The notes beneath the pieces are model-generated. The model saw only the letters and a list, made by a program, of their open reading frames with translations. It had not been told where the DNA came from and searched no databases. A program made the translations under genes and the position numbers. Below are positions 35,056 through 43,186 of a stretch of DNA of 64,000 bases, piece by piece. Source of the stretch: Marinoscillum luteum (GTDB taxonomy: Bacteria > Bacteroidota > Bacteroidia > Cytophagales > Cyclobacteriaceae); assembly GCF_044005705.1 (NCBI RefSeq), contig NZ_JBIPKE010000011.1, forward strand, positions 247,638-311,637, written 5' to 3'. How positions within the stretch are numbered: the stretch's first letter is position 1; every line of letters begins with the position of its first letter.

Positions 35056-36537
35056 TTAATAGCCTTTATTCTGGGAGATCCTTCCTTCTGAAATATCCAC
35101 CTCAGACTGGGGGATAGGAAAGAGTTCATTCTTATCCTTTACAAAACCAAGAGGTCCCAGAACGGTCTCTGCCCTATTGGTACGCACCAGGTCCCAAAAT
35201 CTCAACCCCTCAAACGCCAACTCATAGTTTCTTTCATTTTCTATGGCCAACCGAAGACCTGCCTGGTCGGTCACGGTGATATCCGGCAGAATGCCAGCGT
35301 TACCACCCCTGGCCCGCTCACGAACCTCATTGAGATAAACAAGCGCTTCCGCAGGCTTATTGTTCTCATTGAGCGCTTCAGCCGCCATCAACAGCACGTC
35401 AGCATATCGAATAATTCGCTTATTATGACCAAAAGACTCATTGGTGCCCGGTCCGGGATGCCAGATCTTCTGGTTGTACACTTCTATCTCTACAATATCT
35501 CCATCTACTCTGGTGGTGTCAGGGGTAGATGCGTCTCCGCCAGTCTCCACACCATCCAGCACTTCACCCAGGAAAATAATACTGGCATCCATCCTTGGGT
35601 CGTTGTTGGCTTGCATCATCAGGATCCAGGGGTAGGCAGGTCTGCCAAATCCCCAACCACGATTAGGCGTACCACGAATCCCCATGGTATTACCATACTG
35701 ATTGCCACCCTGATCAAATGGAAAAGGCAACGCCCCAATCTCAAAGATCGACTCCACGCCAAACTCATGATCATAACTAAAGGCATCGGCAAAGTTTGGC
35801 TCCAACTCATACTGGGCAGAGGCAATAACTTCTAATGCATATTTCTCGGCATTTACAAAGTCACCATTGAACAGGTAAAGTCTGGCCAGTAGGGCCTTGG
35901 CTGCTCCCTTTGTTGCACGGCCGGCTTCATCTGCGGAGTATTCAGATTTTTCAGGGAGAAACTCTGCTGCATGCAAAAGGTCAGGATAAATCACCTGGTT
36001 GAAAATCTCCTCTGCTGAGGTCTTGGTCAGGTCCAATGCCGGATCCGTCACCAATACCAGAGGTACTGCCCCAAAGCCCTGAACCAGCTGAGAATAAAAA
36101 TATCCCCTTAAAAATCTGGCCTCTGCTACTATTCGCACCCGGAGTTCCTCATCCATCACGATTTCCGCATTGGGCACCTCATTGATCACAAGATTGGCTC
36201 TGCGGATTGCCTGATAAAGTGTTTTATACCATCTGTCACCTGAGCCCTCTGTGGCCGTATGGCTGAAGTTATCATACGGAGCGATGGCAGTACCATCTCC
36301 GGGATTACTTCCCTTGATCATCTGATCGCTCATGATATCCAGCAGAGGAAAACCACCGGTATGGATGTTCCAAACCCGGAGGGAGTTGTATACTCCGTTC
36401 ACCGCCAGTATGGCATCAGATTCTGACTGGGGAAAAGTGCCTGCAGTCAGACTCCCCAGCAAAGGTTTTTCCAGATTTTCTTCACACGCAGAAAAGAAGA
36501 AAACAAGACCTATGAATGTATATTTTAAAGATTTCAT
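35056..36537 (-). CDS. SusD/RagB-family glycan-binding lipoprotein
   Basis: A 493-residue lipoprotein (signal ending FFFSAC, Cys18). It binds oligosaccharides at the mouth of its SusC partner. Family signatures include VNGVYNSLR near the N-terminus, ARFLRGYFYSQLVQGFGAVPLV, the helical repeat ATKGAAKALLARLYLFNGDF, and the C-terminal LRLAIENERNYELAFEGLRFWDL. The C-terminus ends GRISQNKGY. It begins three bases after the SusC stop. The pair is the core marker of the polysaccharide-utilisation locus. Confidence 0.95.
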   Translation of the reverse strand: MKSLKYTFIGLVFFFSACEENLEKPLLGSLTAGTFPQSESDAILAVNGVYNSLRVWNIHTGGFPLLDIMSDQMIKGSNPGDGTAIAPYDNFSHTATEGSGDRWYKTLYQAIRRANLVINEVPNAEIVMDEELRVRIVAEARFLRGYFYSQLVQGFGAVPLVLVTDPALDLTKTSAEEIFNQVIYPDLLHAAEFLPEKSEYSADEAGRATKGAAKALLARLYLFNGDFVNAEKYALEVIASAQYELEPNFADAFSYDHEFGVESIFEIGALPFPFDQGGNQYGNTMGIRGTPNRGWGFGRPAYPWILMMQANNDPRMDASIIFLGEVLDGVETGGDASTPDTTRVDGDIVEIEVYNQKIWHPGPGTNESFGHNKRIIRYADVLLMAAEALNENNKPAEALVYLNEVRERARGGNAGILPDITVTDQAGLRLAIENERNYELAFEGLRFWDLVRTNRAETVLGPLGFVKDKNELFPIPQSEVDISEGRISQNKGY

Positions 36538-36540
36538 CGC

Positions 36541-39500
36541 TTAAAAAGTTAAATTCAGTCCCACACTATATACTTTGGTAATGGGATAAACTCCCCTGTC
36601 TATGACCCCATCCAGAGCGCTGGACGCACCCAAATCGGGAGAATATCCGCTGAATTGTGTCTTGGTGAAAAGATTGGTACCACGTACGTACACTTTGAGT
36701 GACTGTGCGCCCACACTATTCAAAACGGCCTGCTGGAAACTGTAAGACAAAGTGACCGTTCGCAGGCGCAGGTAAGAGCCATCTTCTATGAAATAATTGG
36801 AAGGCGTATAATTGGTTCCGCCCGAGACAGCTCTGAAGTTTTCATTGGAAGGGTTGGAAGGAGTCCAATGATCCAGGAATCGGGTTTCATAGTTCAGCAG
36901 CGAAAACCTCACGGCCTGCTTGCCATTGTAAATGTCTACCCCTGTCTGCCCCTGAAAGTCAAGGCCAACCCTAAAGCCTTTGTATCCTACTTCCGTATTG
37001 AATCCATAAACCAATCCGGGTATTGAATTTCCGAGCATGATCCGATCATCACCGTCCAGTATACCATCTTCATTGGCATCCCGGTAGATCAAATCACCGA
37101 CCGTCTGCCCAAAAAGATGAGGTGTAGCATCTACCTGCTGCTGTGTCTGGAATACGCCAATCGCATCATATCCGTAGAAAAAACCAATGGGCTGCCCCAC
37201 GGCAGTTCTGGACACCTGCTGGCCATTGCCCAAGTCACCTGCCACTATTAGTGAATCTACGCCAATGTCTTGTCCAAGCTCCAGCACCGTATTTTTCACA
37301 GTCGATCCCAAAAATCCAAGCTTATAGTTGAAATTGCCGATATCATCCTGCCAGTTCAGACTAAACTCAAATCCCTTGTTTTCAACAGAAGCCACATTGT
37401 ACACGATCTGTTGGAAAGCTCCGAGACCTGTATAGCCTATAGGCTCCAGGTTAACCAGAATGTCGTTGGTCGTTTTTACATAATAATCCATTTCGGAAAC
37501 CAACCGACCGTTGAACATGTCAAAATTTAACCCTACGTCAAACTGTTCGGTCTCTTCCCATTTCAGGTTGGGATTGCCTCCGGTCGCATACGCGGCCCCT
37601 GCCACATACTGTTCATTTTGACCAAATACAGCCCCGAATGACTGGTCAATCTGCGGAAACTGGGCATCATAGCTGATCTTATCATTACCAACAATTCCCC
37701 AGCTCGCTCGAAGCTTCACGTTACCCAGAAAACTCACCTCGGGGAAAAATGCCTCTTCGGACAAGTTCCAACCTAGCGCTAATGATGGAAATACTCCATA
37801 TCGGTTGTTAGGGCCAAACTTAGAAGAACCATCTCTCCTATACGTGGCGGTGAATAAATACTTATTCATCAAACTATAATTGAACCTAAACAAGTAGGAC
37901 TGGATGGCAGAATGAGAGGCGTTGTTAGACACATCCTGAAGCAATGGGTCGCCATCTGACGCATCGATGTACCAGAAGGATTCCCCATCACGAAGGAGAT
38001 TCTGGGCAGAACCTGATAGGAATTCAGATTTCACACGCTGAGTGGTATAACCGGCCACTGTATTGAATCGGTGAACACCGATCTCCTTTACATAGGAAAT
38101 GGTGTTTTCCCAAAGCACAAAACTGTTGTCATTGTAGCTCTGTGAAATATCACTTGTTTCGTTTTGCTGCAAGGGAGCTACGAAATACTCGGGTGTGAAA
38201 CTCTTGTTTTTGCTCATTCCCAGTGAAAACTGTAAACTGGACTTCACCGAGAAGCCATCCAGAAAAGCATACTGGGCAAAAACGTTTCCTACACTTTCTA
38301 TACTCTTATTGACGTTGTTGGTGTATTCAATTGCGGCCAGGGCATTTCCCCCACCCTGCACTTCAGCAAAAATTTGCTCCCCTGTCGCTGGGTCAGTGGT
38401 ATAGGGCGCATCAATCGGCCAGGCCCGAAGTGCCGTATTCACAACTCCAGGACTGTTTTGCTTTTCTTTGAGTGCTACTGAGAGGCTCAACCCAATATCT
38501 AAGTTCTTGGCGATCTCGTAGTTGGTATTGATCTTGGTAGTGATTCGTTCTAATCCTGATTTGGGCAAAATGCCCTCTTGTCCGAAATAGCCCAGTCCGA
38601 AGTAATAATCTACCTTTTCACTGGCTCCTCCAAAAGAGAATGAATAAGACTGAATGGGTGCATAGTCATTGTAAATCTCGTCTTGCCAGTCGGTAGAGGA
38701 GAGCTGATCTACGTTATATGGGCCTGGCTCGGTTAAGTCAATGTCATTGACATACTGACCAAACTCCTTACCATTCATCAAATCAATTTTATTGGCAACC
38801 ACCTGCCAACCCAGCTCAGCGTTAAAGTTAATTCTCGGAGCACCTTGCGCTCCCCGCTTGGTGGTAATGATGATCACCCCATTGCTACCCCTCGAACCAA
38901 AAATGGCGGTAGCCGAAGCATCCTTCAGCACCTCTACTGACTCGATATCATTGGCATTCAAGAAATCCAACGGTGTACCGGAGCCGCTGTTATCAGAAAC
39001 CCCTTTCTCTATAATCACACCATCCACCACAAAGAGGGGGTTGTTGTTGTTGAGGGTAGTTACCCCTCTCAGTCTAACCACCGGAGTGGCTCCAGGATCT
39101 CCACTGGGACTCAATACCTGAAGTCCCGATACCTTTCCCTGAAGGGCCTGAACCGGGCTGGCATTGGGCACTTTGAGTAAATCCTCGCCCTTCACTGAGG
39201 CCACTGCTCCCGTGAGGTCACTCTTGCGGACCGATCCATAGCCCATCACTACCACTTCTTCCAGTTCAGAAAAATCTATATCTAGAGAAGCGTTAATGAC
39301 GCTTTGGTTATTCACCCGCACTTCTTTGGATGAATAACCCAAATAGGTAAAAACCAAAACAGCCTCCGAACCGGAGACCATCAATTGATAATTACCCTCC
39401 AAATCCGTTACGGTACCATTGGTGGTCCCCTTCTCAATGATCGTGGCTCCGATCAGCGCTTCTTTGGTCTCAGAATCCAGGAGTGTCCCACTAATTTTAA

Positions 39501-39576
39501 AATCCTGTGCATCCGTATAGCTGGATGCAGAAACCATTGCGATAATGATAATAAATAGCTTAGTAAACTGCCTCAT
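36541..39576 (-). CDS. SusC/RagA-family TonB-dependent transporter
   Basis: A 1011-residue outer-membrane transporter that imports oligosaccharides using TonB energy. After the signal peptide there is a carboxypeptidase-regulatory-like domain (about residues 27-103; GTTNGTVTDLEGNYQL). Next come the SusC linker ELEEVVVMGYGSVRKSDLTG, the plug (VVRLRGVTTLNNNNPLFVVD, GSRGSNGVIIITTKRG), a 22-strand barrel and a terminal aromatic (YSVGLNLTF). No N-terminal STN domain is present, so signalling to an anti-sigma factor is not expected. This fits with another regulator lying upstream. Confidence 0.96.
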   Translation of the reverse strand: MRQFTKLFIIIIAMVSASSYTDAQDFKISGTLLDSETKEALIGATIIEKGTTNGTVTDLEGNYQLMVSGSEAVLVFTYLGYSSKEVRVNNQSVINASLDIDFSELEEVVVMGYGSVRKSDLTGAVASVKGEDLLKVPNASPVQALQGKVSGLQVLSPSGDPGATPVVRLRGVTTLNNNNPLFVVDGVIIEKGVSDNSGSGTPLDFLNANDIESVEVLKDASATAIFGSRGSNGVIIITTKRGAQGAPRINFNAELGWQVVANKIDLMNGKEFGQYVNDIDLTEPGPYNVDQLSSTDWQDEIYNDYAPIQSYSFSFGGASEKVDYYFGLGYFGQEGILPKSGLERITTKINTNYEIAKNLDIGLSLSVALKEKQNSPGVVNTALRAWPIDAPYTTDPATGEQIFAEVQGGGNALAAIEYTNNVNKSIESVGNVFAQYAFLDGFSVKSSLQFSLGMSKNKSFTPEYFVAPLQQNETSDISQSYNDNSFVLWENTISYVKEIGVHRFNTVAGYTTQRVKSEFLSGSAQNLLRDGESFWYIDASDGDPLLQDVSNNASHSAIQSYLFRFNYSLMNKYLFTATYRRDGSSKFGPNNRYGVFPSLALGWNLSEEAFFPEVSFLGNVKLRASWGIVGNDKISYDAQFPQIDQSFGAVFGQNEQYVAGAAYATGGNPNLKWEETEQFDVGLNFDMFNGRLVSEMDYYVKTTNDILVNLEPIGYTGLGAFQQIVYNVASVENKGFEFSLNWQDDIGNFNYKLGFLGSTVKNTVLELGQDIGVDSLIVAGDLGNGQQVSRTAVGQPIGFFYGYDAIGVFQTQQQVDATPHLFGQTVGDLIYRDANEDGILDGDDRIMLGNSIPGLVYGFNTEVGYKGFRVGLDFQGQTGVDIYNGKQAVRFSLLNYETRFLDHWTPSNPSNENFRAVSGGTNYTPSNYFIEDGSYLRLRTVTLSYSFQQAVLNSVGAQSLKVYVRGTNLFTKTQFSGYSPDLGASSALDGVIDRGVYPITKVYSVGLNLTF

Positions 39577-39838
39577 ATTATAAAGTTGTCAATGAGATAA
39601 CGATTGCATCTATGCAACTTTAGAGGTTTTTCTAGCTATTTCAAAAAAATTATCATTTTCACATCCATGAATAATACAATAATTAACGGAAAATATCAAT
39701 CACAAAAAACGAGTAGCGTATCGCTTGAATCACATTAAAAATATTTTGATAAAAAATCAAAAACAATTTTTACAAATCCAAAGATCGTTTCGATCACAAT
39801 CATAACCCACCAAAAAAAATCTTTATTTAATCCAATAA
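39577..39838 (-). other. AT-rich control region between the membrane regulator and susC
   Basis: 262 bases with long A/T runs and no coding potential. It should contain the promoter of the glycan locus. The minus strand has several T-rich boxes, but none forms a clean TTG-N20-TAnnTTTG pair, in line with an activator-dependent promoter. The nested inverted repeat at 39581-39622 lies at its susC end. Confidence 0.5.
39581..39622 (-). promoter_or_regulatory. Nested inverted repeats in the susC leader
   Basis: TAAAGTTG (39581-39588) and CAACTTTA (39615-39622) are perfect 8-bp arms. A second perfect palindrome, TTGCAT-CT-ATGCAA (39604-39617), overlaps the distal arm. The element ends five bases before the susC start codon, so it would be in the mRNA leader or act as a dimer-binding operator. 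The two stems are mutually exclusive because they share CAA. Confidence 0.5.
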
Positions 39839-41638
39839 TTATTTTTGACTAGAAACAAAATCCTCAAGGTTTTTGAAAATTTCATGAAGGGTGCGCTTTT
39901 CTTCTTCAGTCAGTGCCTTAATTCGCTTTTTGAAATCTGAAATGGTGTTTCTTCTCAATTCCAGCATCTCGGCAAATTCTACCAGTGAGTATTGGTCTTT
40001 ATTGAAACTATCGTAAAGGATGTAGAAGGCCTTCTCCAGGGGAAATTTGATCCCATGAAATAGCGTTTTGGTGGTGGGCGACTCCTGATAACCGCATTTA
40101 GAACACCTTCTGCTAAATGGGGCCGATCCCTCACTGTACACCGTGTTGTTACACCTGGCACAGCTATAGTGGCTTCTCCATTTGAGATTACTCAAGGCCC
40201 TCAGGCAATCGTTCTTGTCAGAAAAGACTTCAATAAATTCCCTATAAGTGAGTTCCTTGTTTTGAAGACGCTCCATCTGTATGGACTTAATGTTATTTCT
40301 AAGTCTCCAGTTATCCAGATCCAGTAGGGAATTGATTTCGGAAATCTCCACTTTTTGCTGAGAGAGCAGCGTGTTTTTCTCCTTCAGCTCTGCAGTACGT
40401 TGCTCCACCAACGACTCCAGCTGAGCATTCATACGATCTTTCAGTTTTGCATTCTCCTCGTGCTGCAAAATGATTCGCTTATGCGCACGGTCCCGATTTT
40501 CTTTCAAAATCCTCACCCGATCGCTCAATGCAAACGAGAGAAAGAGCATCTCAAAAACAAAACATATATGAAGGCTATAATAAGTCAGGGTGGTGAATGG
40601 GATAATAGAAAGCATCAGCATGGCCTTCAGGATAAACCCGAGAAAGAGAACTCCAAAAGCAACAATGAAAAAACGGGCAGGTTTGTACCCTCTGTTGAAT
40701 ACAGAGATACTTCCTGCGAAAATGATGATCAGGGGAATTAATTCGATGTTTCGATTCTGAAATATGCTATGATCGAAAAAGAGCGCATAGCCGAAAAGAA
40801 GAATTCTCAAACCAAATACCACATTCAATAAGGTATTGATTTTTGGGGCCCTGATTTTGAGGCTCAGAAATTTCTTGGAGAACAGAATCGCCCAGAAAAT
40901 AATGGCAAATAGAGAAACCCCATGAGCCACCTGATTCCATTCAGGGCTATTGCGCCACAGGTATTGATACCCTACCCCATCCACACTCATGGCAAACACC
41001 CCCACACTGATGATATAAAAGGTGTAGTACAAGTATTTAATCTCCCTCATGGCTGAATAGATCAGCATATTATAGAGAGAGATGATCAGAATCATACCAT
41101 AAAAAATACCGTACAGATAATACTCTGCAAGCGCATACTCCACAAACCGATTGTAGCTTCTGATGCCCACCCTAATGTCTGCATACTCATGACTCACCAC
41201 CCGGAAATACAGCAGATACTCACCCGATCCGGTCAGCTGAATTTCAAAGTTCTTATGGGCCATGGGTTTCTCCCTAAAAGGAAGCATATCACCCATGATA
41301 TATTCTTTAAAAGGCTTCCCTTCATGGCTCAAATACACCTGCAGGGTATCGATGGTCTGATCAAAAAATTCCAGCAGGTAGTTGGTTTCCCCTTCAGGGA
41401 TGACCAATTTGATCTTCATCCAGTAAGCCGATCCTGTGTTGTAATCCTGAGGGGTAAAATTCAGGTTCTTATTGAACTTGGTTTGAAAATCTGTCGCAGA
41501 CACATCCTCAAAGGTGAGTGTGGTAAACCGGTCTTCGTAAAACTCTATGTCCCTGATCTTCAATTGCAGCTCGTGCGTACCCGGAGCGATCACCACGGGT
41601 GCGGCATAAAGAAGCAAATGAAACCACAGATAAATCAT
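39839..41638 (-). CDS. 7TM-DISM receptor fused to a transposase-like zinc ribbon and HTH (putative membrane transcription regulator)
   Basis: A 599-residue protein. Residues about 20-160 form a 7TMR-DISMED2-type extracellular beta domain after a signal-like segment. Residues about 170-372 hold seven hydrophobic helices of the 7TMR-DISM type. Residues about 375-460 are a coiled coil. Where histidine kinase or guanylate cyclase would be expected, residues 465-576 instead carry CARC and CSKC (Cys493, 496, 512, 515), then TLFHGIKFPLEKAFYILYD, then an HTH-like SLVEFAEMLELRRNTISDF. That order matches the N-terminal DNA-binding part of IS1595/ISXO2 transposases. It lies 262 bases upstream of susC in the same direction, so glycan-triggered control of that locus is likely but inferred. 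Confidence 0.8.
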   Translation of the reverse strand: MIYLWFHLLLYAAPVVIAPGTHELQLKIRDIEFYEDRFTTLTFEDVSATDFQTKFNKNLNFTPQDYNTGSAYWMKIKLVIPEGETNYLLEFFDQTIDTLQVYLSHEGKPFKEYIMGDMLPFREKPMAHKNFEIQLTGSGEYLLYFRVVSHEYADIRVGIRSYNRFVEYALAEYYLYGIFYGMILIISLYNMLIYSAMREIKYLYYTFYIISVGVFAMSVDGVGYQYLWRNSPEWNQVAHGVSLFAIIFWAILFSKKFLSLKIRAPKINTLLNVVFGLRILLFGYALFFDHSIFQNRNIELIPLIIIFAGSISVFNRGYKPARFFIVAFGVLFLGFILKAMLMLSIIPFTTLTYYSLHICFVFEMLFLSFALSDRVRILKENRDRAHKRIILQHEENAKLKDRMNAQLESLVEQRTAELKEKNTLLSQQKVEISEINSLLDLDNWRLRNNIKSIQMERLQNKELTYREFIEVFSDKNDCLRALSNLKWRSHYSCARCNNTVYSEGSAPFSRRCSKCGYQESPTTKTLFHGIKFPLEKAFYILYDSFNKDQYSLVEFAEMLELRRNTISDFKKRIKALTEEEKRTLHEIFKNLEDFVSSQK

Positions 41639-41799
41639 AACATCAGTACAAAGGAGACCTTAAAGATAACCAACAAGAATTTCCCGGTATTTGTCCTCAA
41701 TAAAACTATTTAAGACAGAAACGCATTAATGAAGAGAGACATAAGTTTGAGGTCAGAAATCCCTTGATTAACATTGCACCAGAATTCTTAAGTTAGGTA

Positions 41800-42894
41800 A
41801 TGGAGATAAGCAGAGACAATATATTAATTGCATTAAGTGAAGTTCAGGATCCAGATCTCAAGAAAGACCTGGTCACGCTGAATATGATTCATAACATCCA
41901 GACAAGCGAAAAAGCAATCAAATTTACTGTGATGCTTACCACTCCCGCTTGTCCACTGAAAGAACTTATCAGGAAAGATTGCGAAAAAACCATTACCAAG
42001 CATTTTGGTGAAGAAGTGACGGTGGAGATAGAGATGTCCAGTACCGTGACCACTGTTCGTCAGAATGCGCCTATGCTTCCTGGAGTTAAAAACATCATAG
42101 CCGTAGCCTCCGGCAAAGGCGGTGTGGGTAAATCTACTGTAGCTGCCAACCTGGCTGTGGCTCTGGCCAAAACCGGAGCCTCTGTGGGATTGATTGATGC
42201 CGATATTTTTGGCCCCTCTGTACCTACCATGTTCAATTGTGAATTTGAACAGCCCAGCGTCACGCAAGTCAATGGTCAAAATAAAATCATCCCCATCGAG
42301 CAGTACGGTGTTAAACTAATGTCTATAGGCTTCCTGGCACCACCAGAAAATGCAGTAGTCTGGAGAGGCCCCATGGCCAGCTCTGCGCTGAAGCAGTTTC
42401 TTGGAGATACCGTATGGGGTGACCTGGACTACCTCCTGATCGATCTACCTCCAGGCACAAGTGATATCCACCTTACCCTCGTCCAGAGTGTACCCGTCAC
42501 CGGGGCCATTGTGGTCACCACACCTCAAAAAGTAGCCTTGGCCGATGCTCAAAAAGGGATTGCGATGTTCAGACAACCACAGATCAACGTACCTGTTTTG
42601 GGCGTGGTGGAGAACATGGCATATTTCACTCCTGAGGAACTTCCCGATAATAAGTACTATATTTTCGGTGAAAATGGAGGCAAGCAGCTGGCTGATAAAT
42701 TCAATATTCCGCTGCTCGGGCAGATTCCACTGGTGCAAAGCATCCGCGAAAGTGGAGATGCAGGCTATCCGGCAGTACTCAAAGATGATGTGACCGCTGA
42801 GGCATTCCGAGATTTATCTCAATCGTTGGCCCAGCAGGTGGCCATCAGAAATGCTTCTGAAGCAAAGACTAAAAAAGTAGAAATAAACGTTTAA
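41800..42894 (+). CDS. mrp: Mrp/ApbC-type iron-sulfur cluster carrier ATPase
   Basis: A 364-residue P-loop protein that carries and transfers Fe-S clusters. The N-terminal MIP18/DUF59 domain (about residues 5-80) precedes the deviant Walker A SGKGGVGKST at residues 104-113, DADIFGPSVPTMF, and the DLPPGTSDIHLTL strand. The usual C-terminal CxxC is not present in the expected place (PENAVVWRGPM and VENMAYFTPEE regions lack it), which is seen in some Bacteroidota members. The next gene, encoding a NifU C-terminal domain, starts three bases after the stop, so the two form an Fe-S operon. Confidence 0.93.
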   Translation: MEISRDNILIALSEVQDPDLKKDLVTLNMIHNIQTSEKAIKFTVMLTTPACPLKELIRKDCEKTITKHFGEEVTVEIEMSSTVTTVRQNAPMLPGVKNIIAVASGKGGVGKSTVAANLAVALAKTGASVGLIDADIFGPSVPTMFNCEFEQPSVTQVNGQNKIIPIEQYGVKLMSIGFLAPPENAVVWRGPMASSALKQFLGDTVWGDLDYLLIDLPPGTSDIHLTLVQSVPVTGAIVVTTPQKVALADAQKGIAMFRQPQINVPVLGVVENMAYFTPEELPDNKYYIFGENGGKQLADKFNIPLLGQIPLVQSIRESGDAGYPAVLKDDVTAEAFRDLSQSLAQQVAIRNASEAKTKKVEINV

Positions 42895-42897
42895 AAC

Positions 42898-43185
42898 ATG
42901 GCTGATCTTGAATTATTGGAAAAAATAGAGTCTGCACTGGACACTATAAGACCGTATCTGGAGGCCGATGGTGGTAACGTGAAAATACTGGAAGTGACGG
43001 ATGAACAAATCGTCAAGCTCGAACTCCTGGGCAACTGTGGTTCCTGCCCTATGTCTACGATGACCCTCAGGGCCGGAGTGGAAGAGGCTATTAAAAGAGC
43101 GATCCCTGAGATCAGAGGGGTTGAGGCCATCAACATCACCACCCCGGACGATCCCCGTGCCAAATTACCTGAAACAATGATGTAA
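42898..43185 (+). CDS. NifU C-terminal-domain iron-sulfur scaffold protein
   Basis: A 95-residue protein consisting of one Nfu domain. The conserved IRPYLEADGGNVKILEV strand and LLGNCGSCPMSTMTLRAG with Cys47 and Cys50 are clear. Two such subunits together bind a [4Fe-4S] cluster for delivery to apoproteins. It follows mrp by three bases. Start and length are those of standalone Nfu proteins. Confidence 0.94.
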   Translation: MADLELLEKIESALDTIRPYLEADGGNVKILEVTDEQIVKLELLGNCGSCPMSTMTLRAGVEEAIKRAIPEIRGVEAINITTPDDPRAKLPETMM

Positions 43186-43186
43186 A

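Noticed and set aside
41742..41749. TAAGTTTG as the -7 box of mrp
   Set aside because: It fits TAnnTTTG, but there is no TTG at the right distance upstream and it lies 50 bases before the start in an AT-rich spacer, so chance is likely.
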